The notes below the pieces were generated by a model that saw only the letters and a program-made list of their open reading frames with translations, was not told the DNA's origin and did not search any database. Shown piece after piece: positions 1-7,978 of a stretch of 64,000 bases of DNA. Position 1 is the stretch's first letter. Each line of letters begins with the position of its first letter. Location of the stretch: positions 1-64,000 of the forward strand of contig CAMYLU010000007.1 of NCBI GenBank assembly GCA_947259485.1. Direction: 5' to 3'. This stretch comes from an uncultured Gammaproteobacteria bacterium. Its GTDB lineage: Bacteria; Pseudomonadota; Gammaproteobacteria; GCA-001735895. A program made the translations under genes and the position numbers.

Positions 1-204
1 GAATGTGAAACCAAGTAACAGGGCCAACAAACCCAGTATGCTGGCCTGAATAGAACCTGTTAGAGATTTGACTTCGCTGTCTGTACGGGATTGGACAAAT
101 CGCCCTATTCTAAATCCAACTTCATTGAGCAAAACTATTGAAATGAAGAGGACTACTACGATCACAACACTGCTGTATCCGTAAAGTAACTCTTGCTGAT
201 TCAT
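1..204 (-). CDS. DUF4239/bestrophin-like membrane protein, N-terminal part, cut by window edge
   Basis: A minus-strand frame opens with ATG at 204-202 and stays open for 68 codons to the window edge, so only the N-terminus is visible. Residues about 8-28 form a hydrophobic segment. Then comes a polar stretch (NEVGFRIG, then TDSEVKSLTGSIQ) and a second hydrophobic segment starting near residue 53 (SILGLLALLLGFTF). This pattern recalls DUF4239 / bestrophin-like-domain proteins, which often begin with a helix, an RxG..., a TGSIQAS motif and a second helix. The function of that family is unknown to me. The family call is from remembered motifs only; the frame, the start and the two membrane helices are seen directly. 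Confidence 0.7.
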   Translation of the reverse strand, partial: MNQQELLYGYSSVVIVVVLFISIVLLNEVGFRIGRFVQSRTDSEVKSLTGSIQASILGLLALLLGFTF

Positions 205-925
205 GGATATTCTTCGTCGCGCCTAACAGTACATTAAAGAGGCTGTTGGCCACTGAATAATTATTATGTGGCAGCAATAATTTAAATAAGGGTATCGCAT
301 ATTAAGGCGACCAAATATTATTATCGTCTTGCATCATACCTAATCTTTTAAATCAGTGTCTCTTGTTGGCCGAAGATTGCCTCCCACCAGGGCCTGACGA
401 GTGTCTCCTTTGGAGATAACAGTCACTCAAACTCGATAAATCAACGGCGATTTACGACTCAATCCCGGCACTGGTATTTATTCTGTTTTAGCGTCGAGAG
501 TCCCGGTTCTTTAACAAGTTGGAATAGTGAAAACCGAGTATTTATACTTCCATTAGGCCCCTAAAGGCCGACCAGCATACCCTAAAATAACCCGCGCTCG
601 ATTGATTGCACCCGATCCGGGTTGCAGTAAAAATTAACCTGGGAGCAAGACTGGCATGGCCTTACTTAATGACCTGGCGCCATTGTTTGTTTGCTTCGAC
701 CACAATATCAAGTAGTATTGCCGTCTGATGACGGTTTTCAACAGGCCAGTTTGCGCTCGGTTACGGGCGATTTCCCGGCCGATAGCATAATAATGAAAAC
801 CTTATCTGAGTTGACACCCCATTGTTCTGCCAGCAAGTCAATCATGTTGTTCCGGGTGGCCAAGCAGTGAAAGGGTGTCAAGTAAAAAAAATATAAGTTG
901 TAACATCAAAAGAGGAGTTTTTAGA
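205..925. other. Long intergenic region ahead of the tauABC-like operon
   Basis: No convincing gene is visible in these 721 bases. Small structures present: a hairpin with TCTCC/GGAGA arms at 404-416, a short hairpin CCGTC/GACGG followed by TTTT at 721-738 (weakly terminator-like), and GTTCTTTAACAA at 506-517, which resembles the boxA antitermination element of rRNA leaders. A perfect TTGACA lies at 811-816, but I see no good -10 hexamer at the right spacing. The operon promoter is presumably in the last 150 bases, and the ribosome binding site AGAGGAG lies at 911-917. Confidence 0.5.
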
Positions 926-1948
926 ATGAACGCAAGATTTCAATTATTTCGTAAATCACTGATTGTCGGGATGCTGGCATCGCTGACATTGCTAGCGATG
1001 ACGCCGCAACGCGTTGCCGCCGCCGATGAGCTTACAGTGGCTTACTTTCTCGAATGGCCCATGCCTTTTCAATACGGCAAGGTAGAGGGCATATATGAAA
1101 AAGAACTGGGGGTGCCAATTAAATGGGTCGCTTTCGATACCGGTACCGCGATGTCGGCGGCAATGGCCTCCGGCGATGTTCACATTTCGGTTAGCCAGGG
1201 CGTACCACCGTTCGTCGTCGCGGCCTCTGCCGGACAGGATCTGCAGATTGTAGACGTTGCGGTCAGCTACGCCGACAACGATAACTGCGTGGTCGCCGAA
1301 GCGCTCGAAATCGACAAGTCCAACGCCAAGGAGTTGGAAGGTAAAAAGGTTGGTATACCCAAGGGTACCGCGGCACATTACGGCTTCCTCAAACAGATGG
1401 ATCATTTCGGCGTCGACACCAACACCATGGAAATCGTCGATATGGCCCCGCCTGACGGTGCCGCTGCGTTCGCCCAGGGCAACCTCGACATGGTTTGCGG
1501 CTGGGGTGGTGCACTGCGCCGCATGTTGCAACATGGCAATATCCTGATAACCGGTGCCGAAAAAACAGAACTGGGTATCCTGGTATTCGACGTCACTTCG
1601 GTACCGGCGAGTTTTGCCGCCGAGGAAGGAGAGCTGTTGTCGAAGTTCCTCAAGGTAACTGGAGACATGAACGACATGTGGAACTCGGGCAAGCACAGAG
1701 ACAAGATGCTGCCGGTCATCGCCAAGGACTCGGGCATGGACGTTAAGTCTACCGGTGAGACAATAGATACCTTCGTATTCCCGTCGGTCGCGGAGCAACT
1801 GTCAGCCAAATGGCTTGGCGGGGGCGCGCAAAACTTCATGAAAGGCGTGGCGCAGGTATTCCTCGATGCGGGCAGTATCGATTCTGCGCGCAGCACTTAC
1901 GAGGACGCTGTCAACCCGATCCCGCTTAACGACGCGAGTGCCATGTAA
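926..1948 (+). CDS. tauA: Taurine/sulfonate-type ABC transporter, periplasmic substrate-binding protein
   Basis: This is the solute receptor of an ABC importer, about 340 aa. A longer reading from a GTG at 875 is possible, but ATG 926 has AGAGGAG at 8-9 bases spacing and starts a clean signal peptide (MNARF...RKSL, hydrophobic core about residues 11-24, likely cut after VAAA near residue 33). The mature part has NMT1/SsuA-like sequence with the motifs TAMSAAMASGDV, SQGVPPFVV, KKVGIPKGTAAH and GWGGALRRM. The protein starts an operon with the ATPase and permease that follow. Taurine is the usual annotation for close relatives and is an inference here. With a ureohydrolase and an M20 amidohydrolase a few kilobases away, another small nitrogenous solute is possible. 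There are no taurine catabolism genes (tauD, xsc, tpa) in the window. Confidence 0.82.
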   Translation: MNARFQLFRKSLIVGMLASLTLLAMTPQRVAAADELTVAYFLEWPMPFQYGKVEGIYEKELGVPIKWVAFDTGTAMSAAMASGDVHISVSQGVPPFVVAASAGQDLQIVDVAVSYADNDNCVVAEALEIDKSNAKELEGKKVGIPKGTAAHYGFLKQMDHFGVDTNTMEIVDMAPPDGAAAFAQGNLDMVCGWGGALRRMLQHGNILITGAEKTELGILVFDVTSVPASFAAEEGELLSKFLKVTGDMNDMWNSGKHRDKMLPVIAKDSGMDVKSTGETIDTFVFPSVAEQLSAKWLGGGAQNFMKGVAQVFLDAGSIDSARSTYEDAVNPIPLNDASAM

Positions 1949-1979
1949 GCGCGCGCTTCAAGCTACTGGCTGAAACATT

Positions 1980-2009
1980 CCGGGCGGCGATAAGTCAGGC
2001 GCCGCCCGG
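1980..2009 (+). other. GC-rich stem-loop between tauA-like and tauB-like genes
   Basis: A perfect 10-bp inverted repeat (CCGGGCGGCG and CGCCGCCCGG) surrounds a 10-base loop, 32 bases after the receptor stop codon. No T-run follows, so it is not a simple terminator. In ABC importer operons such stem-loops behind the receptor gene commonly stabilise the upstream mRNA so that the receptor is made in excess over ATPase and permease. That role is inferred from position. Confidence 0.6.
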
Positions 2010-2051
2010 ACTACTCCTTACAAAATCTGACAAAATCAGGACACACTAGCT

Positions 2052-2858
2052 ATGTCTGATTTGACCATCGAAAACCTGTCCATGCGCTTTGATTTGCCGG
2101 ACGGAACCCACGTCCAGGCGCTGCAGGATATCAACCTGGAGATCAAAACTGGCGAAATCATGTCGGTCCTCGGCCCCTCGGGCTGCGGTAAAACGACCCT
2201 GCTCAATATCGTCGCCGGATTTCTCGCGCCCACCGAGGGCAGGGTTATCCTCAATAACGAAGAAGTGCATGGCCCGGCCTCGGATCGCGGCATGGTGTTT
2301 CAGCAGGGCGCGCTGTTCGAGTGGATGAGCGTCAGCGAGAATATTGCCTTCGGACCACGTATGAAAAACATACAAGCGGCGCGCAGCAAGGAAATAGTCG
2401 ATCACCTGCTGGAGACGGTTGGTTTGCATGATTTCGGCGAAAAAGCGGTGTACGAGCTGTCTGGCGGTATGCAACAACGGGTGGCACTGGCGCGTTGCCT
2501 TGCCAACGAACCTGAGGTCATCCTGATGGACGAGCCGCTGGGAGCGCTGGATGCCCTGACCCGCGAAAAAATGCAGGGGCTGGTGCTGAAACTCTGGAAA
2601 GAGACCGGCAAAACCATCATCCTGATTACGCACTCGGTAGAAGAGGCGCTGCTGCTGGGCGAACGCCTGCTGGTCATGGCGCCGAGGCCGGGACGGATTC
2701 ACAAGGAATATCAGTTACCCTTTGCCGAAAACGGGGTCGACCAGGATCTGCGCGAGGTCAAGAAAAGCGATGGATTTGGTGAAACGCGTGAAGAAATTTT
2801 ATCCATGATCTGGGAAATGGAAGAAGAGATCATGGGACGGACGGAGGCAGGCGCATGA
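2052..2858 (+). CDS. tauB: Taurine/sulfonate-type ABC transporter, ATP-binding protein
   Basis: This 268-aa cytoplasmic ATPase powers the importer. All ABC motifs are present: Walker A GPSGCGKTT (residues 41-49), Q-loop in VFQQGA (about 82-87), signature LSGGMQQR (136-143), Walker B VILMDEP (156-162) and the switch histidine in ITHS (194). Sequence and length fit the SsuB/TauB/NrtD group. The C-terminus carries about 40 extra residues rich in acidic and basic side chains (EEILSMIWEMEEEIMGR). The stop codon overlaps the permease start by four bases, indicating translational coupling. Confidence 0.85.
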   Translation: MSDLTIENLSMRFDLPDGTHVQALQDINLEIKTGEIMSVLGPSGCGKTTLLNIVAGFLAPTEGRVILNNEEVHGPASDRGMVFQQGALFEWMSVSENIAFGPRMKNIQAARSKEIVDHLLETVGLHDFGEKAVYELSGGMQQRVALARCLANEPEVILMDEPLGALDALTREKMQGLVLKLWKETGKTIILITHSVEEALLLGERLLVMAPRPGRIHKEYQLPFAENGVDQDLREVKKSDGFGETREEILSMIWEMEEEIMGRTEAGA

Positions 2859-4117
2859 TTATTTTAACGATGTATATCGCCATTTTTGCCGGTGCCTACT
2901 TTATCGTTTCCTTTTTTCAGCGCGGCAAGGAAAGTAAGGGTTTCAACGCCCTGAAGACGGTTACCTTCGGTGACGAGAGCGCTGTAACACCTAATCGTGC
3001 GGCCGCGTTTATTTCGGTGATTACCATTTTCCTGATCTGGGGCGCCTTTACCGACTCGAAGCTGGTGCCGTTGCATGTCACGGGCCCGTTTGTCGGCGAT
3101 ACCTCCTTTACCTATACCGCGAAAAACGCGGCAGGCGATACTGCCGACGGCAATGTCAGCATCCGGGTGCACAAGATTGGCGATAAACCGGACAAGCCCG
3201 AGGTCGAAGCAACGGACTCATTCGTGCAAAACGACAGCATCCTGGTTGGCGCCTGGCGCTCCAAGCTGATCAACGTGAAACGTAACGACGAGGGCTACAA
3301 GGAGGATGGTTATCAAATCGTGGCCATCGACGGCAAGCCGATAAAGGCGGGTGAATCGGTCGAGGTTGAGGACGGCAAAGTCGCCTTAACGGAAAAGAAA
3401 TCGCTCAACTTCACGCCCACCAAAGGGCTGCAGCTGGAACCAATCTGGATGCCGGCGCCCGAGGCCGTGGTTTCCAGATTTATCGAGATCGCGCGCGACG
3501 GTTATCAGAATTTCGGACTCTGGGAACACCTGGGCTGGTCGTTGATCCGCGTCATCGTCGGCTTCCTGCTCGGCGCGCTTGTCGGCATTCCGTTGGGATA
3601 CGCGATGGGTTTGTCGGGCTGGTTCCGTGGCTGGTTCGATCCAATCGTCGAATTCATGCGCCCGGTGCCGCCACTGGCATTGATACCGCTGGTCATCATC
3701 TGGTTCGGGATCTGGGAGACCGGCAAGATCGTGCTGCTGTTCCTGGCCTCGCTATGGATCATGACAATCGCCGCGCGCGCGGGTGTCTCGGGTATCAATA
3801 TTGCGAAGGTACACGCGGCTTATTCGCTCGGGGCTTCCAAGCGGCAGCTGATGTGGCACGTCATGGTACCCAACTCGTTACCGGAAATTTTCACCGGCGC
3901 GCGGGTGGCGATGGGCGTTTGCTGGGGTACGGTGGTTGCGGCGGAACTGGTGGCGGCGCAAAAAGGCGCCGGCATGATGATCATCGCGGCTTCCAAGTTC
4001 CAGCTGACCGATATCGTTTTAATGGGTATCATTATGATCGGCATCATCGGTTACGGCATCGATATCCTGATGCGCAAGACCGAGCGCTGGCTGGTGCCGT
4101 GGAAGGGCAAGCACTAG
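2855..4117 (+). CDS. tauC: Taurine/sulfonate-type ABC transporter permease with N-terminal extracytoplasmic insertion
   Basis: This inner-membrane permease is 420 aa, against roughly 250-280 for ordinary SsuC/TauC. Residues 1-20 and about 48-66 are two extra hydrophobic helices. Residues about 70-195 form a polar, beta-rich segment (VTGPFVGDTSFTYTAKN, VSIRVHK, YQIVAIDGKPI) that resembles an Ig-like or cadherin-like fold and should face the periplasm. The standard permease core follows from about 200 to 412, with the cytoplasmic EAA-type loop at 321-345 (AAYSLGASKR... VPNSLPEI). The insertion may help dock the receptor. I recall similar long permeases in marine alphaproteobacteria, which would fit transfer of the operon, but I cannot check that here. 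A terminator follows directly. Confidence 0.82.
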   Translation: MIILTMYIAIFAGAYFIVSFFQRGKESKGFNALKTVTFGDESAVTPNRAAAFISVITIFLIWGAFTDSKLVPLHVTGPFVGDTSFTYTAKNAAGDTADGNVSIRVHKIGDKPDKPEVEATDSFVQNDSILVGAWRSKLINVKRNDEGYKEDGYQIVAIDGKPIKAGESVEVEDGKVALTEKKSLNFTPTKGLQLEPIWMPAPEAVVSRFIEIARDGYQNFGLWEHLGWSLIRVIVGFLLGALVGIPLGYAMGLSGWFRGWFDPIVEFMRPVPPLALIPLVIIWFGIWETGKIVLLFLASLWIMTIAARAGVSGINIAKVHAAYSLGASKRQLMWHVMVPNSLPEIFTGARVAMGVCWGTVVAAELVAAQKGAGMMIIAASKFQLTDIVLMGIIMIGIIGYGIDILMRKTERWLVPWKGKH

Positions 4118-4140
4118 CCCTTAGATTAGTTTGATGGCAA

Positions 4141-4176
4141 AAGCCGCCGGTTCGTCTGCAACCGGCGGCTTTTTTC
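4141..4176 (+). terminator. Rho-independent terminator of the tauABC-like operon
   Basis: A perfect 12-bp stem (AAGCCGCCGGTT / AACCGGCGGCTT, 4141-4152 and 4160-4171) with a 7-base loop runs into a T-tract ending at 4175. It sits 23 bases after the permease stop and also separates the operon from the convergent dioxygenase gene. Confidence 0.92.
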
Positions 4177-4187
4177 TGCTCGCGAGT

Positions 4188-5057
4188 TCAAGTTCGCGAC
4201 CAAACCCGCGGGTATAGATCTGTTCCCGGCCGGTCACCCGGCTTGAGTCCGTGTTCTGTCATGATGGCGCTGTGATCTGGATCCATCCCGCAGTCCCTGA
4301 ACTTGATGCGCACGTCATCGCCCAGCCACTTGGTAGTAAACACTCGCAAGTTGGTGTCTTTATGAAGCCTGCCCGACCCGCCATGTATGATCCGGCTATT
4401 GAAGGCCACACAATCGCCCGGTTGCATATCCCAGCTAACGACGCCGAAGCTTTCGGGATCGGCATCAATGTCGGGGAGCGCAGTTTCAGCGACGCCCGAG
4501 AAATCGACCTGGTCGACCGCTATTTTGCGATCCGGATTCAGATCACCGAAGTTGTACTGGTAAAACACGGAGTCGAGTCGGTGAGAGCCGGGCACGTAGG
4601 CCAAAGCGTTTTCCCGTTTGACCGGAACCAGCGGCATCCAAAGCGTGCAAGTGTCATACCCTTCCACAGACCAATAGGGCTCGTCCTGGTGCCAGGGCGT
4701 AGCAAACTGACTGCCCGGGGAGCGCACAAATACTGCATCGAAGTAGAAGTTAATATGTGTCGATTTCATCAACTGGCCGGCAATTTGGGCGGCGGGCGAA
4801 TTAAAAATAAACTGCCGGTATTCGTCGATCCCCTGCCACGCCTGGCTATCCCAAAACATGGTGCGGCCCTCGGCATCACGGTCCCACACACGAGCACGGT
4901 CTGTCGGATCATCGCAATTAGCGATCAGGCCCTGATCCAGCAGATCAATCCATTCCTGGTCAAACAACCCCGGCAGCAGAACAACACCGTCATGATGATA
5001 GGTCGTAATCTCCCCTGATGTAATTGGACGGAGTGCATCGCTATTCATGTGTTTCAT
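4188..5057 (-). CDS. PhyH-family Fe(II)/2-oxoglutarate dioxygenase
   Basis: This 289-aa cytoplasmic enzyme belongs to the phytanoyl-CoA dioxygenase superfamily and hydroxylates a small molecule using O2 and 2-oxoglutarate. The metal triad is visible: H123-x-D125 in PWHQDEPYW and H225 in RIIHGGSGR. R238 is the likely 2-oxoglutarate-binding arginine. TLWMPLVPV and AYVPGSHRLDS are typical family segments. The substrate cannot be read from sequence. The gene is convergent with the ABC operon and divergent from the amino-acid permease, so a link with import of an amino-acid-like or sulfonate substrate is a guess. Start: ATG at 5057, or the ATG three codons later; neither has a strong ribosome binding site. 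Confidence 0.82.
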   Translation of the reverse strand: MKHMNSDALRPITSGEITTYHHDGVVLLPGLFDQEWIDLLDQGLIANCDDPTDRARVWDRDAEGRTMFWDSQAWQGIDEYRQFIFNSPAAQIAGQLMKSTHINFYFDAVFVRSPGSQFATPWHQDEPYWSVEGYDTCTLWMPLVPVKRENALAYVPGSHRLDSVFYQYNFGDLNPDRKIAVDQVDFSGVAETALPDIDADPESFGVVSWDMQPGDCVAFNSRIIHGGSGRLHKDTNLRVFTTKWLGDDVRIKFRDCGMDPDHSAIMTEHGLKPGDRPGTDLYPRVWSRT

Positions 5058-5176
5058 CTTAAATGTGAAATTTTTAAATGCAATAAGCAGGCTTCACTTT
5101 GCCATAGGGCAGCTCACCCTTTACCTGCCGAGGTCATAATGTATAAGCTGCCAGTTTTCAGGCGTAACTAATTACA

Positions 5177-6568
5177 GTGGAAAAATCAAATACCCCTCAA
5201 GATCAAGGCGGGCTGGAACGCAGCGTTAGCCTGTTCCAGGCCACCGTGTATGGCGTTGGCATCATTCTCGGCGCCGGGATTTACGCGCTTATTGGTGAAG
5301 CAGCGGGTATCGCGGGCAATGCCATCTGGGTTTCTTTCATCATTGCCGCTTTAATAGCAGCCTGCTCAGCAATCTCCTACGCAGAACTGTCATCGCTTTA
5401 TCCCAAAAGTGCAGCAGAGTTCGTTTATGTCAAGGAAATATCCGGCTCACCGCTACTAGGGTTTGTGGTCGGATACGTGACCGTGGTTACCGGTATCATC
5501 GCCGTGGCAGCGGTGGCGCTGGGATTCTCAACCTATTTCAAACTTTATCTCGACACCGATCCCGTTGTGGTTGCGATTTCTCTCATCCTGATAGTAGCGA
5601 CACTTAATTTTAGCGGCATCCAGCAAAGCGCGCGGGTAAATACGTTGCTGACTTTTGTGGAAGCTGCCGGGCTGATATTTATTATTTTTATCGGAGCCTC
5701 CTACATTGGCGATGTCGATTTACTGGTGTTCGATGCCGGGTCTACGGTGAGTGGCGAATCTGGCTGGAAACCGATGATGGCCGCTGCCGCCCTAATCTTT
5801 TTTGCTTACCAGGGGTTCGAGGATATAGCGAATATTGCCGAGGAAACGAAATCAGCCGAGACAACAGTACCGCTTGCACTGCTACTGTCGCTATTGATTA
5901 CGACAGTAATTTATATCCTGGTGGCGATAGTTGCAGTCAGCGTGGTCCCGGCCGAGTCACTCTACGCCGCCTCGCAACTCGACAATCCAAGCGAGGGGCC
6001 CCTGGCACTGGTTGCCAGTACCGCGTTGCAATCACCTATGGGTGGGAATTTATTTACGATCATTGCCCTGTGCGCTACCGCCAACACGGTATTGGTATTA
6101 CACATTGTGACGTCGCGAATGATATATGGCATCGCCAGGGATAACTGCCTGCCCGATTTTCTCGCCAGGGTAAATCGGAAAACCAGAACCCCGATAAGCG
6201 CGGTGATACTGGCAACCATTTTCTGTGTTTTATTTACCCTCGGGGGTTCGCTCGGGGAAGTTGCAAACCTGACCAATGTGGGGGTTTTCCTGGTGTTTTT
6301 CATGGTGAATTTAATGTTGCTGGTGTATCGCTACAAAAATCGGCGTTCAGAAAATATGAGACATACTGCGGTGGCGCTGGCGCTTAACCTGGGCTGGTTT
6401 CCTGTCCTGCCGTTTCTGGGTGCATTGTTTTGTGCCGCAATGCTACTGACCCAGTTCTGGCAACCGATGACCGTATTGGGCATATCGGTACCGATAATTA
6501 TTTATGCCCTTTTTATTACCATTTTGGCAGTACCCATCTACCTGCTCTCGCGAAAAAGGCGGGGATAA
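5177..6568 (+). CDS. APC-superfamily amino acid permease
   Basis: This is a 463-aa inner-membrane transporter with about 12 hydrophobic helices. The N-terminal helix carries the APC substrate-binding signature GVGIILGAGIYALIGEAAG (about residues 26-44), followed by the conserved helix with SYAELSSLYPKSAAEFVYVKE. Helix 6 has FFAYQGFEDIANIAEET, also typical of the cationic and neutral amino acid permease group. The gene begins with GTG at 5177 because no upstream ATG fits and the APC core starts soon after; the ribosome binding site is poor. It diverges from the dioxygenase gene across about 120 bases that must hold both promoters. Substrate specificity is not determinable. Confidence 0.87.
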   Translation: MEKSNTPQDQGGLERSVSLFQATVYGVGIILGAGIYALIGEAAGIAGNAIWVSFIIAALIAACSAISYAELSSLYPKSAAEFVYVKEISGSPLLGFVVGYVTVVTGIIAVAAVALGFSTYFKLYLDTDPVVVAISLILIVATLNFSGIQQSARVNTLLTFVEAAGLIFIIFIGASYIGDVDLLVFDAGSTVSGESGWKPMMAAAALIFFAYQGFEDIANIAEETKSAETTVPLALLLSLLITTVIYILVAIVAVSVVPAESLYAASQLDNPSEGPLALVASTALQSPMGGNLFTIIALCATANTVLVLHIVTSRMIYGIARDNCLPDFLARVNRKTRTPISAVILATIFCVLFTLGGSLGEVANLTNVGVFLVFFMVNLMLLVYRYKNRRSENMRHTAVALALNLGWFPVLPFLGALFCAAMLLTQFWQPMTVLGISVPIIIYALFITILAVPIYLLSRKRRG

Positions 6569-6666
6569 TCCAGACAACGCCATTTACTTGATCTTTTTGC
6601 TTTACCTCATTTGGGTGATGTGGCCGCCGGGCTCGACCGTTATAGTAATTACCGGGAGGAAAGCAG

Positions 6667-6783
6667 ATGCAACAAGTTTACAAGTCGAAATCAACACTAC
6701 CAGAACGCCACTTCGAGTTGCGCATAGGTGAAGGTCTACTCGTATTCTTCTTACTCGGTATTTTGATGCTTGTTCTATTTTGA
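6667..6783 (+). CDS. Small single-helix membrane protein, 38 aa
   Basis: ATG at 6667 follows a strong ribosome binding site (GGGAGGA at 6654-6660, 6 bases spacing). It opens 38 codons that end in TGA at 6781-6783. The N-terminal half is polar and basic (MQQVYKSKS, then ERHFELR). The C-terminal half is a continuous hydrophobic segment (residues 23-38, LLVFFLLGILMLVLF), ending right at the carboxyl terminus. Topology is probably N-in with a tail anchor. I recognise no family. Support comes from the ribosome binding site, the charge and hydrophobic layout, and a hairpin directly behind the stop codon. It lies 98 bases after the APC permease on the same strand and could be a small partner of it, but that is inference. 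Confidence 0.55.
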   Translation: MQQVYKSKSTLPERHFELRIGEGLLVFFLLGILMLVLF

Positions 6784-6785
6784 TA

Positions 6786-6847
6786 CGCGGATTTTCGCCG
6801 CGAAGCTGTAAAAGACCGGGGGAAATACCTATTTCCAGGGAAATAGG
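6786..6847. repeat. Hairpin cluster after the small ORF
   Basis: First is CGCGG/CCGCG (6786-6790 and 6798-6802), three bases after the sORF stop. Second are three arms at 6821-6827, 6828-6836 and 6839-6847. CCTATTTCC pairs perfectly with GGAAATAGG (9 bp, loop of 2), but the first arm GGAAATA can pair with the same middle arm instead. No T-run is present in either direction. The cluster lies between convergent genes and may end transcription in a factor-dependent way. Confidence 0.5.
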
Positions 6848-6865
6848 TCGGTCGAGCGCGGTCAT

Positions 6866-7849
6866 TCATAACTTTTTCAGATACCCCTGCAAGATCCGAA
6901 GGATGCGGCCTTCAACCCAGCTGCGCCCCGCCAGGTTTTCGATAAATCCACAGTGACCACCGTAACGGTGGGTTTCGATCTGCAAATTCTCAACCGGATC
7001 GATTCGCTTCAGATCATCGACCGGAATGATCGGATCATCTTCGGCGGCGATCAGGTAGGCCGGCTTAGCCATTGAAGCCAGGCGATCACCAACCAGGGCA
7101 TAGGCCGCAAAATAGTCACCGACATCACTATAGATCGTATGCGCGGGAATAAAAATTCGGTTCAGGTCATCGAGGGATCTTGCACTTGCAAGTTCCTCGG
7201 CGTAGTCAAACTCGGGAAAGCAATGCAGCTTTCTCTGTAGCGAACCATGCCAGCGTTTGAAAAAATAACGCTCGTAGGCGAAAAAGCCGTTATTGAGGGC
7301 ATCCATCGCACGGGCTGGATCAGTCGGCGGACAAACCGCGATACTCGCATCGAGGCCAATCTCAGTCCCGACATCGGCGGCAATTCGCAACGCAAAACTC
7401 CCGCCCAGGGAAAACCCGGCCAGGAACACATGTTCGTAAGCCTGGGCGGCGTTAAATTCCCGCAACGCGCTGGCCACTTCGGGTGAACGTGTCGAGTTGA
7501 ACAATTCCCGGTTTAAATGATGCGAGTCCCCGTGATCACGCAGATTGACGCGCAACACGTCAAACCCCTGCGCCAGCAGGCTCGCGGCCGTGGTAAGCAT
7601 GTAGGACGAACGGCTCGAACCTTCCCAGCCGTGCAGGAGAATCACCAGGGCGGAGCGCCCGTTAACGGCATGGTCGAGTTCGGCCAGCAGGCGCGTGCCG
7701 TCCTCTGACTGCAGAATCAAATTATCCGAGTCCAGGCGCTTCAGTATCCCGCGCGCACGCAGCTTGCGAGGTCCCTGGCTGTTGAGCACCGTCTGCACAT
7801 GCGCATTGCGCAGATGGCGCGGGGGTTTGTATACGATTTGGTCTTCCAC
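6866..7849 (-). CDS. YheT-family alpha/beta hydrolase
   Basis: This 327-aa serine hydrolase is of the YheT/ABHD1-3 family (UPF0017). N-terminal residues YKPPRHLRNAHVQT are the family hallmark. The oxyanion segment is LLHGWEGS (71-78). The nucleophile elbow is GFSLGG with S147. The likely acid is D271 or D272 in AAEDDPI, and the histidine is H299 in YGGHCGF, so the triad is complete. Substrates of bacterial members are largely undefined, with short esters favoured. It is transcribed away from the ureohydrolase gene, leaving about 130 bases for two divergent promoters. ATG 7849 is supported by the conserved N-terminal motif beginning at once. Confidence 0.87.
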   Translation of the reverse strand: MEDQIVYKPPRHLRNAHVQTVLNSQGPRKLRARGILKRLDSDNLILQSEDGTRLLAELDHAVNGRSALVILLHGWEGSSRSSYMLTTAASLLAQGFDVLRVNLRDHGDSHHLNRELFNSTRSPEVASALREFNAAQAYEHVFLAGFSLGGSFALRIAADVGTEIGLDASIAVCPPTDPARAMDALNNGFFAYERYFFKRWHGSLQRKLHCFPEFDYAEELASARSLDDLNRIFIPAHTIYSDVGDYFAAYALVGDRLASMAKPAYLIAAEDDPIIPVDDLKRIDPVENLQIETHRYGGHCGFIENLAGRSWVEGRILRILQGYLKKL

Positions 7850-7978
7850 TTGAATTCCGCTTTTGCTGTCGAGTTACCTTTACCAGCTTCTTCAGACCGA
7901 GATTAAGACAAAAACGCTTTGCTTCGGCAACTTTGAATTTATACTGGCGCCTGGCAAACAGCATTCTGACCCGGATCA

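Noticed and set aside
205-925. Guanidine or other riboswitch before the ABC operon
   Set aside because: I could not find the conserved core of any riboswitch class I know; only short isolated hairpins are present.
992-1798. 268-codon minus-strand frame opposite the ABC receptor gene
   Set aside because: The receptor has signal peptide, motifs and ribosome binding site; the antisense frame has no recognisable features.
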